This document shows, piece by piece, positions 16,700-24,312 of a stretch of DNA of 64,000 bases. Numbering within the stretch: position 1 is the first letter of the stretch; each line of letters begins with the position of its first letter. The notes beneath the pieces were generated by a model that did no database searches, was not told where the DNA came from, and was given only the letters and a program-made list of their open reading frames with translations. The position numbers and the translations under genes were made by a program. Source of the DNA: JBBDIX01 sp050486225 (GTDB lineage Bacteria; Actinomycetota; Nitriliruptoria; Nitriliruptorales; Nitriliruptoraceae); contig JBJHCV010000003.1 of assembly GCA_050486225.1 (NCBI GenBank), forward strand, positions 277,711 through 341,710, read 5' to 3'.

Positions 16700-18567
16700 G
16701 TACGGGCGAGGTCCGCGTACACCCCGGCAGCCGCCATGAGGTCCGCGTGCCGTCCGCGTTCGACGATCCGACCGTCCTGCAGGACCACGATGACGTCGGC
16801 GTCCACGACCGTGGACAGCCGGTGGGCGATCACCAGACTGGTGCGTCCCCGGAGCGCTTCGCCCAGGGCGGCCTGCACGAGTCTCTCGGACTCCGTGTCC
16901 AGGTGCGCGGTGGCCTCGTCGAGGATCACGATCGCAGGATCCTTGAGCAGGACCCGAGCGATGGAGAGCCGCTGCTTCTCGCCGCCCGACATCCGGTAGC
17001 CGCGTTCGCCGACGACGGTGTCGTAGCCGTCCGGCAGGCGTTCGATGACGTGGTGGATGCGTGCGGCGGTCGCCGCGTCCACGAGGTCCTCGTCGGACGC
17101 CGCAGGGCGTGCGTAGCGCAGGTTCGCGGCGATCGAGTCGTGGAACAGGTGGGCGTCCTGACTGACCACGCCGATCGCCGCGCGCAGCGAGTCGAGGGTC
17201 AGGTCGCGCACGTCCACGTCGTCGACGAGCACGCGACCCTCGGTCACGTCGTAGAGCCGGGGCAGCAGTGACGACAGGGTCGACTTGCCTGCCCCGGACG
17301 GTCCGACCACGGCCACCATCGTGCCGGGAGGGACGTCGAGGTCGACGTCACGAAGGATCCAGTCCGAGGCCTCGGTGCCGTGCTCGGTTCGGGGACCCTC
17401 CAGGGATGCGAGCGACGTGCCGTCGGCGGCCGGGTAGCGGAACGACACGTGGTCGAAACGGATGTGCCCCTTCGGGGTGACCAGTTCTGCGGCGTCGGGA
17501 CGTTCACGGATCGAGTGGGGCAGGTCGAGCACCTCGAAGACGCGTTCGAAGCTGACGAGCGCGGTCATCAGGTCCACGCGAGCGTTGGACAGCTGCGCGA
17601 GCGGTCCGTACAGCTGCGTGACGTACATCGCCAGCGCCACGATCGTTCCCACCCCGAGGGTCGGATCGGTGATGTGCAGGTGGCCCCCGACCAGGTAGAC
17701 GAGGGCGGTCGCCGAGGCACCGACGAACCCGAGGGTGGCGAACAGCGCCCGCCCGTGGATCGCGGTGCGCACGCCGAGGTCGGCGACCTGAGACGCCCGG
17801 TCGTGGAACACGTCGACCTCGCGGTCGATCCGACCGAAGAGCTTCACGAGCAGCGCACCGGCGACGTGGAACCGTTCCGTCATGACGGTGTTCATCTCTG
17901 CGTTGAGTTCCATGGACCGGCGTGAGAGGCGCTGCAGCCGTCGGCCGACGATCCGTGCCGGGATGACGAACCCGGGCAGCAGGACCATCGCGAGCAGGGT
18001 CACCCGCCACTCGAGGATCATCATCGCGACGAGGGTGACCGTCACCCCGATGAGGTTGTCGACGATCCCTCCCAGCGTGCCGGTCAGGGCACGCTGGGCA
18101 CCGATCACGTCGTTGTTCAGGCGGGTGATCAGTGAGCCGGTCTGGGTGCGCGTGAAGAACGCGATCGGCATGGCCTGCACGTGCCGGTAGAGCATCGTGC
18201 GCAGGTCGAGGATGAGCCCCTCGCCGATCGAGGAGGACAGGAACCGTTCGGTCATGGACAGGGCGGCGACGGCCAGTGCGACCACGAGCATGGCGCCGAA
18301 CAGCAGCCACAGCAGGCCCCGGTCACCGCCGAGGATCGCGTCGTCGAGGGCGAGCCGCGCGAGCTGGGGTGGCGTGGCCGCGACCGCCGCGCCCGCGACG
18401 ATCACGAGCAGGAACCCCACGAGGCGTCGCCGGTACGGCCGCGCCAGACCCCACGCCCGTCGGATGACCGCGCGGTCGAAGCGGCGCTGGGCCATCTCCC
18501 GTGCGTCCCCGAGGGGTCGGAAGGGCATGCCGCCGCCCCCACGTATCCCCGTTCCACCCCCGCGCAT
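16639..18567 (-). CDS. ABC exporter, fused permease and ATPase
   Basis: A 642-residue half-transporter of the multidrug/lipid exporter type, acting in the membrane as a dimer. An N-terminal six-helix permease (about 45-330) precedes the nucleotide-binding domain with Walker A GPSGAGKST, Q-loop VSQDAHLF, signature MSGGEKQRLSIARVLLKDP, Walker B IVILDEA and H-loop IAHRLS. An extra segment of about 20 residues lies between the first ATPase strand and Walker A. The ATG start has GGAGGA just upstream. Its C terminus overlaps the convergent PPR-like gene by 61 bp. The substrate cannot be told from sequence. Confidence 0.9.
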   Translation of the reverse strand: MRGGGTGIRGGGGMPFRPLGDAREMAQRRFDRAVIRRAWGLARPYRRRLVGFLLVIVAGAAVAATPPQLARLALDDAILGGDRGLLWLLFGAMLVVALAVAALSMTERFLSSSIGEGLILDLRTMLYRHVQAMPIAFFTRTQTGSLITRLNNDVIGAQRALTGTLGGIVDNLIGVTVTLVAMMILEWRVTLLAMVLLPGFVIPARIVGRRLQRLSRRSMELNAEMNTVMTERFHVAGALLVKLFGRIDREVDVFHDRASQVADLGVRTAIHGRALFATLGFVGASATALVYLVGGHLHITDPTLGVGTIVALAMYVTQLYGPLAQLSNARVDLMTALVSFERVFEVLDLPHSIRERPDAAELVTPKGHIRFDHVSFRYPAADGTSLASLEGPRTEHGTEASDWILRDVDLDVPPGTMVAVVGPSGAGKSTLSSLLPRLYDVTEGRVLVDDVDVRDLTLDSLRAAIGVVSQDAHLFHDSIAANLRYARPAASDEDLVDAATAARIHHVIERLPDGYDTVVGERGYRMSGGEKQRLSIARVLLKDPAIVILDEATAHLDTESERLVQAALGEALRGRTSLVIAHRLSTVVDADVIVVLQDGRIVERGRHADLMAAAGVYADLARTQLVSSEPSGRSSTTGSSAD

Positions 18568-18742
18568 CGATCCTCCGCACGTCGTGTGGCGCGTGCCGCG
18601 GACCGACACGGCGCGCCGATAGGCTCGCTCGACCAGGCGACATCGTACGACCGCGCACCGGGACCATCTCCACGGAGCACGTGTCGCCACGGCAGACGGG
18701 GACCCGGCTGCCCACCGCGTCGCAGTCCGACACGAGGCGAAC

Positions 18743-20341
18743 GTGACCGACCGGCACCTCGACGACGACGAACGGGCGCTCCTCGCCCGGCACCTGACCG
18801 ACGTCGACGGTGACGTGTTCGCCCTGACCGACCTGCCCGAGGTCGTCAAGGGCGCCCTGTTCGCCCGCTACTCGCGCTACGGCGGTTCCCTGCGGGACCT
18901 GTTCCTCGACGAGTTCGCCGCCGACGTCGGATCGGACGACCCGACGGGCCGGGCGGAGGGCCTCTACCAGCGGGTGTTCAACGAGTACGGCGACGACTCG
19001 GTCGCGCAGCTCGGGGGTGCCCACGTCGCGCTGGAGGACGTGTCGAACCTGGCGACCAAGCGCATCGAGTGGGGTCGCCTCGCCGCGTACCTGGAACAGT
19101 CGACGCGCTACATCGCCTACGACATGCGCCCCGGTGGGCGCTATCGGTACCACCGCGACGCCGACGTGATGGCTGGCCCGCACGCCGAGGCCTACGAGCG
19201 CGAACTCGACGCGATCTTCGACCTGTACGCGGGGCTCGTGCCCGACGTGCTCGCCTGGGTCCGCGCTCGATGGCCGCGCGACGACGACACCTCGCGGTTC
19301 GTCCACGACAGCACCACGAAGGCCAAGGCGCTGGACCTGTTGCGTGGGATGCTTCCCGCCGCGACGTGCTCGAACGTCGGCATGTTCGCCTCGGGGCAGT
19401 CCTACGAACAGCTGCTGCTGCGTCTGCGTGCCGACGACCTCGCCGAGTCCCGCCGGATCGCCGACGACCTGCTGCGTGAGCTGCGCCGCGTGATCCCGTC
19501 GTTCCTGACGCGGGTGGACCGTCCCGATCGAGGGGGCGTGTGGGCGGACTACCTCGCGGCCACCCGGCGGGCGACGCGCGAACTCGCCGACCGGTTCGTC
19601 GACGCGGCGCCGGCACCCGCTGCACCCGTGACCCTGACCGACTTCGCACCGCGCGACCCCGTCGACGCGGAGGTCTCGCTCGTGGTCGGGGCCCTGTACC
19701 CGCACGCGACCGTGTCCGAGCAGCAGCTCGACGAGATGGTGCGCACGTGGACGGCCGAACGACGCGCCGAGGTGCTGCGGGCCTACGTGGGGGAGCGCGC
19801 CAACCGTCGGCATCGCCCGGGACGCGCGTTCGAGCGGGTCTGGTACCGCTTCGACGTGCTTGGCGACTACGGGGGGTTCCGCGACCTCCAGCGCCACCGG
19901 ATGCTCACCATCGACTGGCAGGAGCTCACGCCGGCCCATGGCTACGAGGTTCCGACAGACCTGCAGGAGGCCGGCTTCTCGGATCGTTGGCGCGAGGCGC
20001 TCGAACGATCCGCGGCCCTGTACGAACTGCTGGTGCGGGACCATCCGGTCCAGGCACAGTACGCCGTGTGCTTCGCCTACCGTGTCCGGTACGTCATGCA
20101 GTTCAACGCCCGCGCGGCGATGCAGATGCTCGAACTGCGTTCCACGCCGCAGGGCCACCCTCAGTACCGGCGCATCGTGCAGGAGATGCATCGGCAGATC
20201 GCCGAGGTGGCCGGCCATCGGGCAGTCGCGGATGCGATGGTCCACGTGGACCACGGGGCCGCGGAGCTCGAGCGACTCGAGTCGGAGCGTGCGGCGGAAC
20301 GTCGCCGCGACGCCGCCCGGACCAAGGAGGCAGGTCGGTGA
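18743..20341 (+). CDS. thyX: Two-domain ThyX-like FAD-dependent thymidylate synthase
   Basis: ThyX makes dTMP from dUMP using methylene-tetrahydrofolate, FAD and NADPH. Classical ThyX is about 220-250 residues; this 532-residue protein looks like two tandem ThyX domains. The usual signature RHRxxSxNExSxRY is split. The first domain keeps its right half, ending EQSTRY (118-123), where the RHR position reads WGR. The second domain has RHR at 384-386 but lacks the later Ser and Arg. The gene directly precedes the dapA-rnj block, where thyX sits in Mycobacterium. GTG 18743 follows GAGG. Family assignment is fairly secure; activity is inferred. Confidence 0.8.
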   Translation: MTDRHLDDDERALLARHLTDVDGDVFALTDLPEVVKGALFARYSRYGGSLRDLFLDEFAADVGSDDPTGRAEGLYQRVFNEYGDDSVAQLGGAHVALEDVSNLATKRIEWGRLAAYLEQSTRYIAYDMRPGGRYRYHRDADVMAGPHAEAYERELDAIFDLYAGLVPDVLAWVRARWPRDDDTSRFVHDSTTKAKALDLLRGMLPAATCSNVGMFASGQSYEQLLLRLRADDLAESRRIADDLLRELRRVIPSFLTRVDRPDRGGVWADYLAATRRATRELADRFVDAAPAPAAPVTLTDFAPRDPVDAEVSLVVGALYPHATVSEQQLDEMVRTWTAERRAEVLRAYVGERANRRHRPGRAFERVWYRFDVLGDYGGFRDLQRHRMLTIDWQELTPAHGYEVPTDLQEAGFSDRWREALERSAALYELLVRDHPVQAQYAVCFAYRVRYVMQFNARAAMQMLELRSTPQGHPQYRRIVQEMHRQIAEVAGHRAVADAMVHVDHGAAELERLESERAAERRRDAARTKEAGR

Positions 20342-20715
20342 ACGGACACGTGCGATCCGTGCTGGTGGGGCTCGGCGCCGGGCTGGTGACCCTGCTCCTG
20401 CTCGATCTCGCCCGTATCCTCGAGGCAGCGAACGCACGCGACGGGGACACGAGCATCTGGTGGTCGATCGCCTGCCACGTGGCCGTCGGCGTCGTGATCG
20501 CCGTGCTGTGCTCCGTGGGCGTCCGCGATCGGCTGATGGTGGCGGTCGCCGCGGGCGTGGTGCTGCTGTTCCTGCTGCCTGCGCTGCCAGTCAGGGTCGC
20601 CGACTGGGTCCCCTCGCTCCCGTTGGTGCCGGTCGACGACGTGCAGCGTGTCGTCGCCATGGTGGCGTTCGCCGCGTTCGCCGCGACGGGGGCTCGCGGG
20701 GGGAGACGCCGCTGA
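20338..20715 (+). CDS. Small membrane protein, unrecognised
   Basis: A 125-residue hydrophobic protein with about four predicted membrane segments (roughly 8-27, 42-60, 64-83 and 103-120) and a basic C terminus (GARGGRRR), which suggests the C terminus is cytoplasmic. I recognise no family. The start overlaps the thyX stop (GTGA) and is preceded by AAGGAGG at 20324-20330, a near-perfect ribosome binding site, so it is very probably real and coupled to thyX. Confidence 0.75.
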   Translation: MNGHVRSVLVGLGAGLVTLLLLDLARILEAANARDGDTSIWWSIACHVAVGVVIAVLCSVGVRDRLMVAVAAGVVLLFLLPALPVRVADWVPSLPLVPVDDVQRVVAMVAFAAFAATGARGGRRR

Positions 20716-20754
20716 GGCCCGTACGCCGTCGTCACGGGTACGGGCGACGCGTGG

Positions 20755-21504
20755 TCAGCGCACGGTGACGTCCACGCGGTCGGCCACGAACGGTGCGAGC
20801 GGGGTTCCGTCGCCGCGGGTGAACTCGACGGCGATCCGGCGCGTTCCCGCATCGAGGGTCACGGGGAACGTGACCTCGTCGCACGGGGCCGCCACGGTGC
20901 ACCCCTCCCACGACACGTCGACGCGACGGTCGTCGACGAACACCGTCAGTGACCCGGCCTCCTCCGGGTCGCCACCGAGTTCCGTGAGTTCGGAGCGCAA
21001 CGGACCGATGCTGCCTCCGTCGACGCGCACGACCACCTCGGTGGGACCCGCGTCGAGCATCGCGCCGTCGCGGGGTGCCACGATGGCGATGGTCGCGTCG
21101 TCCGACAGGGGGAGCAGTTCCGCCGGGGGGTGCAGGGCGATGGTCAACGGCCCGTGCAGGCCGACGCCCCCGACGAGGGTGAGCGCGAGGAAGCCGGCGA
21201 ACAGCGGGGAGGTGAGCGTGATCTCCAGGGGAGTCCACGCGGACACGAGCAGCGTCACCAGCGCCACGACCGCCACCGGCAGTCCCCAGCCGATGCCGTC
21301 GGAGATCCACTCGTGCCCGATGACCCCGACGGCTCCGAGCGACACCGCGACGGCGACGATGGCGACCAGGTCCGCCGGCCCGTCGAGCGTGAGGACCCCT
21401 GCGGCGGCCAGCACGACGGCCACCGCCAGCACCACGGCGACGACCACGACGGCGGCCTGCCACGTGGAGCCGGGGCCCGCATGTGCGAGCAGGATCGTGG
21501 GCAC
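20755..21504 (-). CDS. Membrane protein with C-terminal extracytoplasmic domain, unrecognised
   Basis: A 249-residue protein with four predicted membrane helices in its first 115 residues, followed by a soluble beta-rich domain (about 120-249) with two Cys (202 and 208) that could form a disulfide outside the cell. No family is recognised. GTG 21504 is preferred because GGGAGA precedes it; a longer reading would run antisense into dapA. It is convergent with the thyX-linked membrane gene and divergent from dapA. Confidence 0.7.
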   Translation of the reverse strand: MPTILLAHAGPGSTWQAAVVVVAVVLAVAVVLAAAGVLTLDGPADLVAIVAVAVSLGAVGVIGHEWISDGIGWGLPVAVVALVTLLVSAWTPLEITLTSPLFAGFLALTLVGGVGLHGPLTIALHPPAELLPLSDDATIAIVAPRDGAMLDAGPTEVVVRVDGGSIGPLRSELTELGGDPEEAGSLTVFVDDRRVDVSWEGCTVAAPCDEVTFPVTLDAGTRRIAVEFTRGDGTPLAPFVADRVDVTVR

Positions 21505-21542
21505 GGACGTCTCCCTCGGCCAGTGGACGGTGCCACCACCAC

Positions 21543-21548
21543 TAGGAT
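21543..21548 (+). promoter_or_regulatory. Candidate -10 element of dapA
   Basis: TAGGAT matches the TAnnnT -10 pattern, about 55 nt before the dapA start. No good -35 is visible, so the call rests on the hexamer and its position in the divergent gap. Confidence 0.3.
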
Positions 21549-21603
21549 AGGACCGCACCACACGTCCCCCGCGTCCCCACACAGACCGACCAGGCGAGTA
21601 CCC

Positions 21604-22518
21604 ATGTCCTCCCAGTGGACCGACCTCCCCCGCGGCATCGGCCGGGTCGTCACCGCCATGGTCACCCCGTTCCACGCCGACGGGTCGCTGGACCGCGACG
21701 GCGCCGGTCGGCTCGCCCGCCACCTGGTCGACTCCGGGACGGACACCGTGCTGGTGAACGGGACCACGGGCGAGTCGCCCACCCTGCACTTCGACGAGGT
21801 GATCGCGCTCGTCGGAGCCGTCCGAGCGTCGATCGGCGACGACGCCACCCTCATGGTGGGCACGGGGACCAACAGCACCGCGACGACCGTGGACGCCACG
21901 GCGCGCGCCGAGACGCTGGGAGCGGACGCGGTGCTCGTGGTCACGCCGTACTACAACCGCCCGGACCAGCGTGGGCTCGTCGAACACTTCACGGCGGCCG
22001 CCGACGCGACCTCACTGCCGGTCGTGCTGTACGACATCCCGTTCCGAACCGGTCGGGAGATCGACACCTCGACGCTGGTGGCGCTGTCACGGGTGGAGAA
22101 CATCGTCGGGGTCAAGGACGCGACCGCGGACCTCGGCAAGGTCGCCGACGTCGTCGCTGCGACCACCGACGCCCCCGGAGGATTCGGGGTGTGGTGCGGA
22201 GCCGACGAGGTCAACCTCGCGGAGTTCGCGGTGGGCGCCAGTGGGGTCATCTCGGTGAGCGCGCACCTGGCCGGCCCGGAGATCGCGGAGATGATCGAGG
22301 TGTTCCCGACCGACCCCGCACGTGCGCGTGAGCTGCACCTGCGCTGCCTTCCCCTGCACCGTGCCCTGTTCGCCCAGCCGTCGCCCGCGCCTCTCAAGGG
22401 TGTGCTGACCGCGCTGGGCCTGCCCGCCGGACCCGTGCGCCTGCCCCTCGCCGCCGCCGACGCGGCGACGGTGGAGACGGCGATCGACGCCCACCAACGA
22501 CTGGCCAGCCTCCGATGA
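21604..22518 (+). CDS. dapA: 4-hydroxy-tetrahydrodipicolinate synthase
   Basis: DapA condenses pyruvate with aspartate semialdehyde, the first committed step of lysine/diaminopimelate synthesis. The 304-residue TIM barrel has GTTGESPTL (Thr54, Thr55), YYNRP, the catalytic Tyr143 in LYDIPFRTG and the Schiff-base Lys171 in GVKDAT. The start ATG fits the family N terminus. The stop overlaps the rnj start (ATGA), reproducing the dapA-rnj pairing typical of Actinomycetota. Confidence 0.96.
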   Translation: MSSQWTDLPRGIGRVVTAMVTPFHADGSLDRDGAGRLARHLVDSGTDTVLVNGTTGESPTLHFDEVIALVGAVRASIGDDATLMVGTGTNSTATTVDATARAETLGADAVLVVTPYYNRPDQRGLVEHFTAAADATSLPVVLYDIPFRTGREIDTSTLVALSRVENIVGVKDATADLGKVADVVAATTDAPGGFGVWCGADEVNLAEFAVGASGVISVSAHLAGPEIAEMIEVFPTDPARARELHLRCLPLHRALFAQPSPAPLKGVLTALGLPAGPVRLPLAAADAATVETAIDAHQRLASLR

Positions 22519-24197
22519 CCTCCCGAAACCGCAACGAGTCCTCCCCGGTCACCATCGCCTTCCTCGGCGGGCTCGGTGAGATCGGTCGCAACATGGCGAC
22601 CGTCGAGGTCAACGGACGCATCCTCGTGATCGACGTCGGGGTCCTGTTCCCCGACGCCGAGCACCTCGGCGTCGACCTGATCCTGCCCGACTGGTCGTGG
22701 CTCCGGGACCGCGCAGCCGACGTCGACGGCGTGTTCCTGACCCACGGGCACCTCGATCACATCGGTGGTCTGCCGTACCTGCTGCGCGACCTCGATCGGC
22801 CGCTGACCGTGTACGGGACCCGGCTCACCATCGCGTTCTGCGAGGCCGTGCTCGAGGAGTGGGACGACCTGCCCGACGTCGAGTACGTGGAGATGGAGCC
22901 CGGCGACGTGGTCGAACTCGACGACGTGTCGGTCGAGGCCGTGCAGGTCAGTCACTCGATCCCCGACGGCGTCGCGTTCGCGCTGCGCACCCCGCACGGG
23001 ATGATCGTGCACACGGGCGACTTCAAGCTCGACCAGAGCCCGATCGACGGTCGGCCGACGGACCTCGCGCACTTCGCGCGACTCGGCGACGAGGGCATCG
23101 ACCTGCTGCTGGCGGACTCCACCGGCGCGGACACGCCGGGGCACGTGCCGACCGAACGCACGGTGGGCACCACCATCCGTGAGCACGTCAACGACGCCGA
23201 GGGCCTGGTCGTCGTGGCGTCGTTCGCCTCGCACGTCCACCGCATCCAGCAGGTGCTCGACGCGGCCGTCGCGGTCGGGCGCCGTCCGGTGTTCGTCGGC
23301 CGCTCCATGGTCCGCAACATGGGCATCGCGACCGAACTGGGCTACCTGAAGGTCGACCCGGACCTCGTGGTCGACCTGGCCGACGTCGACCGTCACGACC
23401 GGCGATCACTCATCGTCGTGTGCACCGGCTCGCAGGGTGAGCCGTTCTCCGCGCTGAGCCTCATGGGGGAGGGGGATCATCGCCACCTGCAGGTGGGCGA
23501 GGGCGACCTGGTGATCCTGGCCTCGAGCCTCATCCCGGGCAACGAGCAGGCGGTGTTCCGCTCCATCAACAACCTCTCGCGACGAGGCTGCACCGTCGTG
23601 CACCGGGGCACCGCGCCCGTGCACGTGTCCGGACATGCCAGTCGTGACGACCTCGTGCTGTTCCACAACATCGTCGAGGCCGAGTACGTCGTGCCGGTCC
23701 ACGGCGAACACCGTCACCTTCGGGCCCACCGGGACATCGCGCGGATGACCGGTTGCCTCGACGACCACGTGCTGATCTGCGAGGACGGCGACACCGTGGT
23801 GCTCGAGGACGGGCACGTCACGCGTGGTGAACCGGTGCCGACCAGCCACGTGTACATCGACGGCCTGCTCGACGACGTCGGGCCGGCCCTGCTGCGGGAT
23901 CGACGTCGCATCGGTGAGGACGGCATCTGCATCGGCATCGTCACGATCGACACGCACGAACGTCGCCGGGCAGCGGACACGGTCGTCACCCAGAAGGGCG
24001 TGGTGTTCCACGAGTCCGCCGACGAGATCCTCGAGGCCGCTCGCCTGGCCGTCGACCGGGAACTCGAGGGCGTGTCGCCGGCGAAGTTCGAGGACACCGC
24101 CGCGATCCAGCGTCACGTCGTGCAGGCGCTCGGACGGTTCTGGCGTGAGGAGACGGGCCGACGCCCCTTCATCCTCCCGATCGTCCAGGACGTCTGA
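22515..24197 (+). CDS. rnj: Ribonuclease J
   Basis: RNase J is a metallo-beta-lactamase-fold endo- and 5'-exonuclease for mRNA decay and rRNA maturation. The 560-residue protein has the metal motif HGHLDHIGG (from His77), GDFK, SFASHVHRIQQV of the beta-CASP domain and a C-terminal domain. The ATG start overlaps the dapA stop. With PNPase and the PPR-like protein it adds to the RNA-metabolism theme of the window. Confidence 0.95.
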   Translation: MTSRNRNESSPVTIAFLGGLGEIGRNMATVEVNGRILVIDVGVLFPDAEHLGVDLILPDWSWLRDRAADVDGVFLTHGHLDHIGGLPYLLRDLDRPLTVYGTRLTIAFCEAVLEEWDDLPDVEYVEMEPGDVVELDDVSVEAVQVSHSIPDGVAFALRTPHGMIVHTGDFKLDQSPIDGRPTDLAHFARLGDEGIDLLLADSTGADTPGHVPTERTVGTTIREHVNDAEGLVVVASFASHVHRIQQVLDAAVAVGRRPVFVGRSMVRNMGIATELGYLKVDPDLVVDLADVDRHDRRSLIVVCTGSQGEPFSALSLMGEGDHRHLQVGEGDLVILASSLIPGNEQAVFRSINNLSRRGCTVVHRGTAPVHVSGHASRDDLVLFHNIVEAEYVVPVHGEHRHLRAHRDIARMTGCLDDHVLICEDGDTVVLEDGHVTRGEPVPTSHVYIDGLLDDVGPALLRDRRRIGEDGICIGIVTIDTHERRRAADTVVTQKGVVFHESADEILEAARLAVDRELEGVSPAKFEDTAAIQRHVVQALGRFWREETGRRPFILPIVQDV

Positions 24198-24211
24198 GCA
24201 CACGACGTCCG

Positions 24212-24240
24212 CTCGGCGAGGCGCTCCGCGCCTCGCCGAG
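24212..24240 (+). terminator. Strong hairpin after the dapA-rnj operon
   Basis: A perfect 13-bp stem (24212-24224 with 24228-24240) closes on a TCC loop, 14 nt after the rnj stop. It lacks a T tract, as is common in high-GC genomes, but its strength and place make a terminator likely. Confidence 0.75.
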
Positions 24241-24278
24241 AATCGCACGGTGGTAGTTCCATCCGTGGGGCGAGCGGT

Positions 24279-24284
24279 TACGCT
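24279..24284 (+). promoter_or_regulatory. Candidate -10 element of ftsK
   Basis: TACGCT fits TAnnnT, 28 nt before the ftsK start and just after the rnj terminator. GTTCCA, 17 nt upstream, is a weak -35. Confidence 0.35.
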
Positions 24285-24312
24285 GTGGTGTCGTCCGCGA
24301 GGAGTTCGCCAC

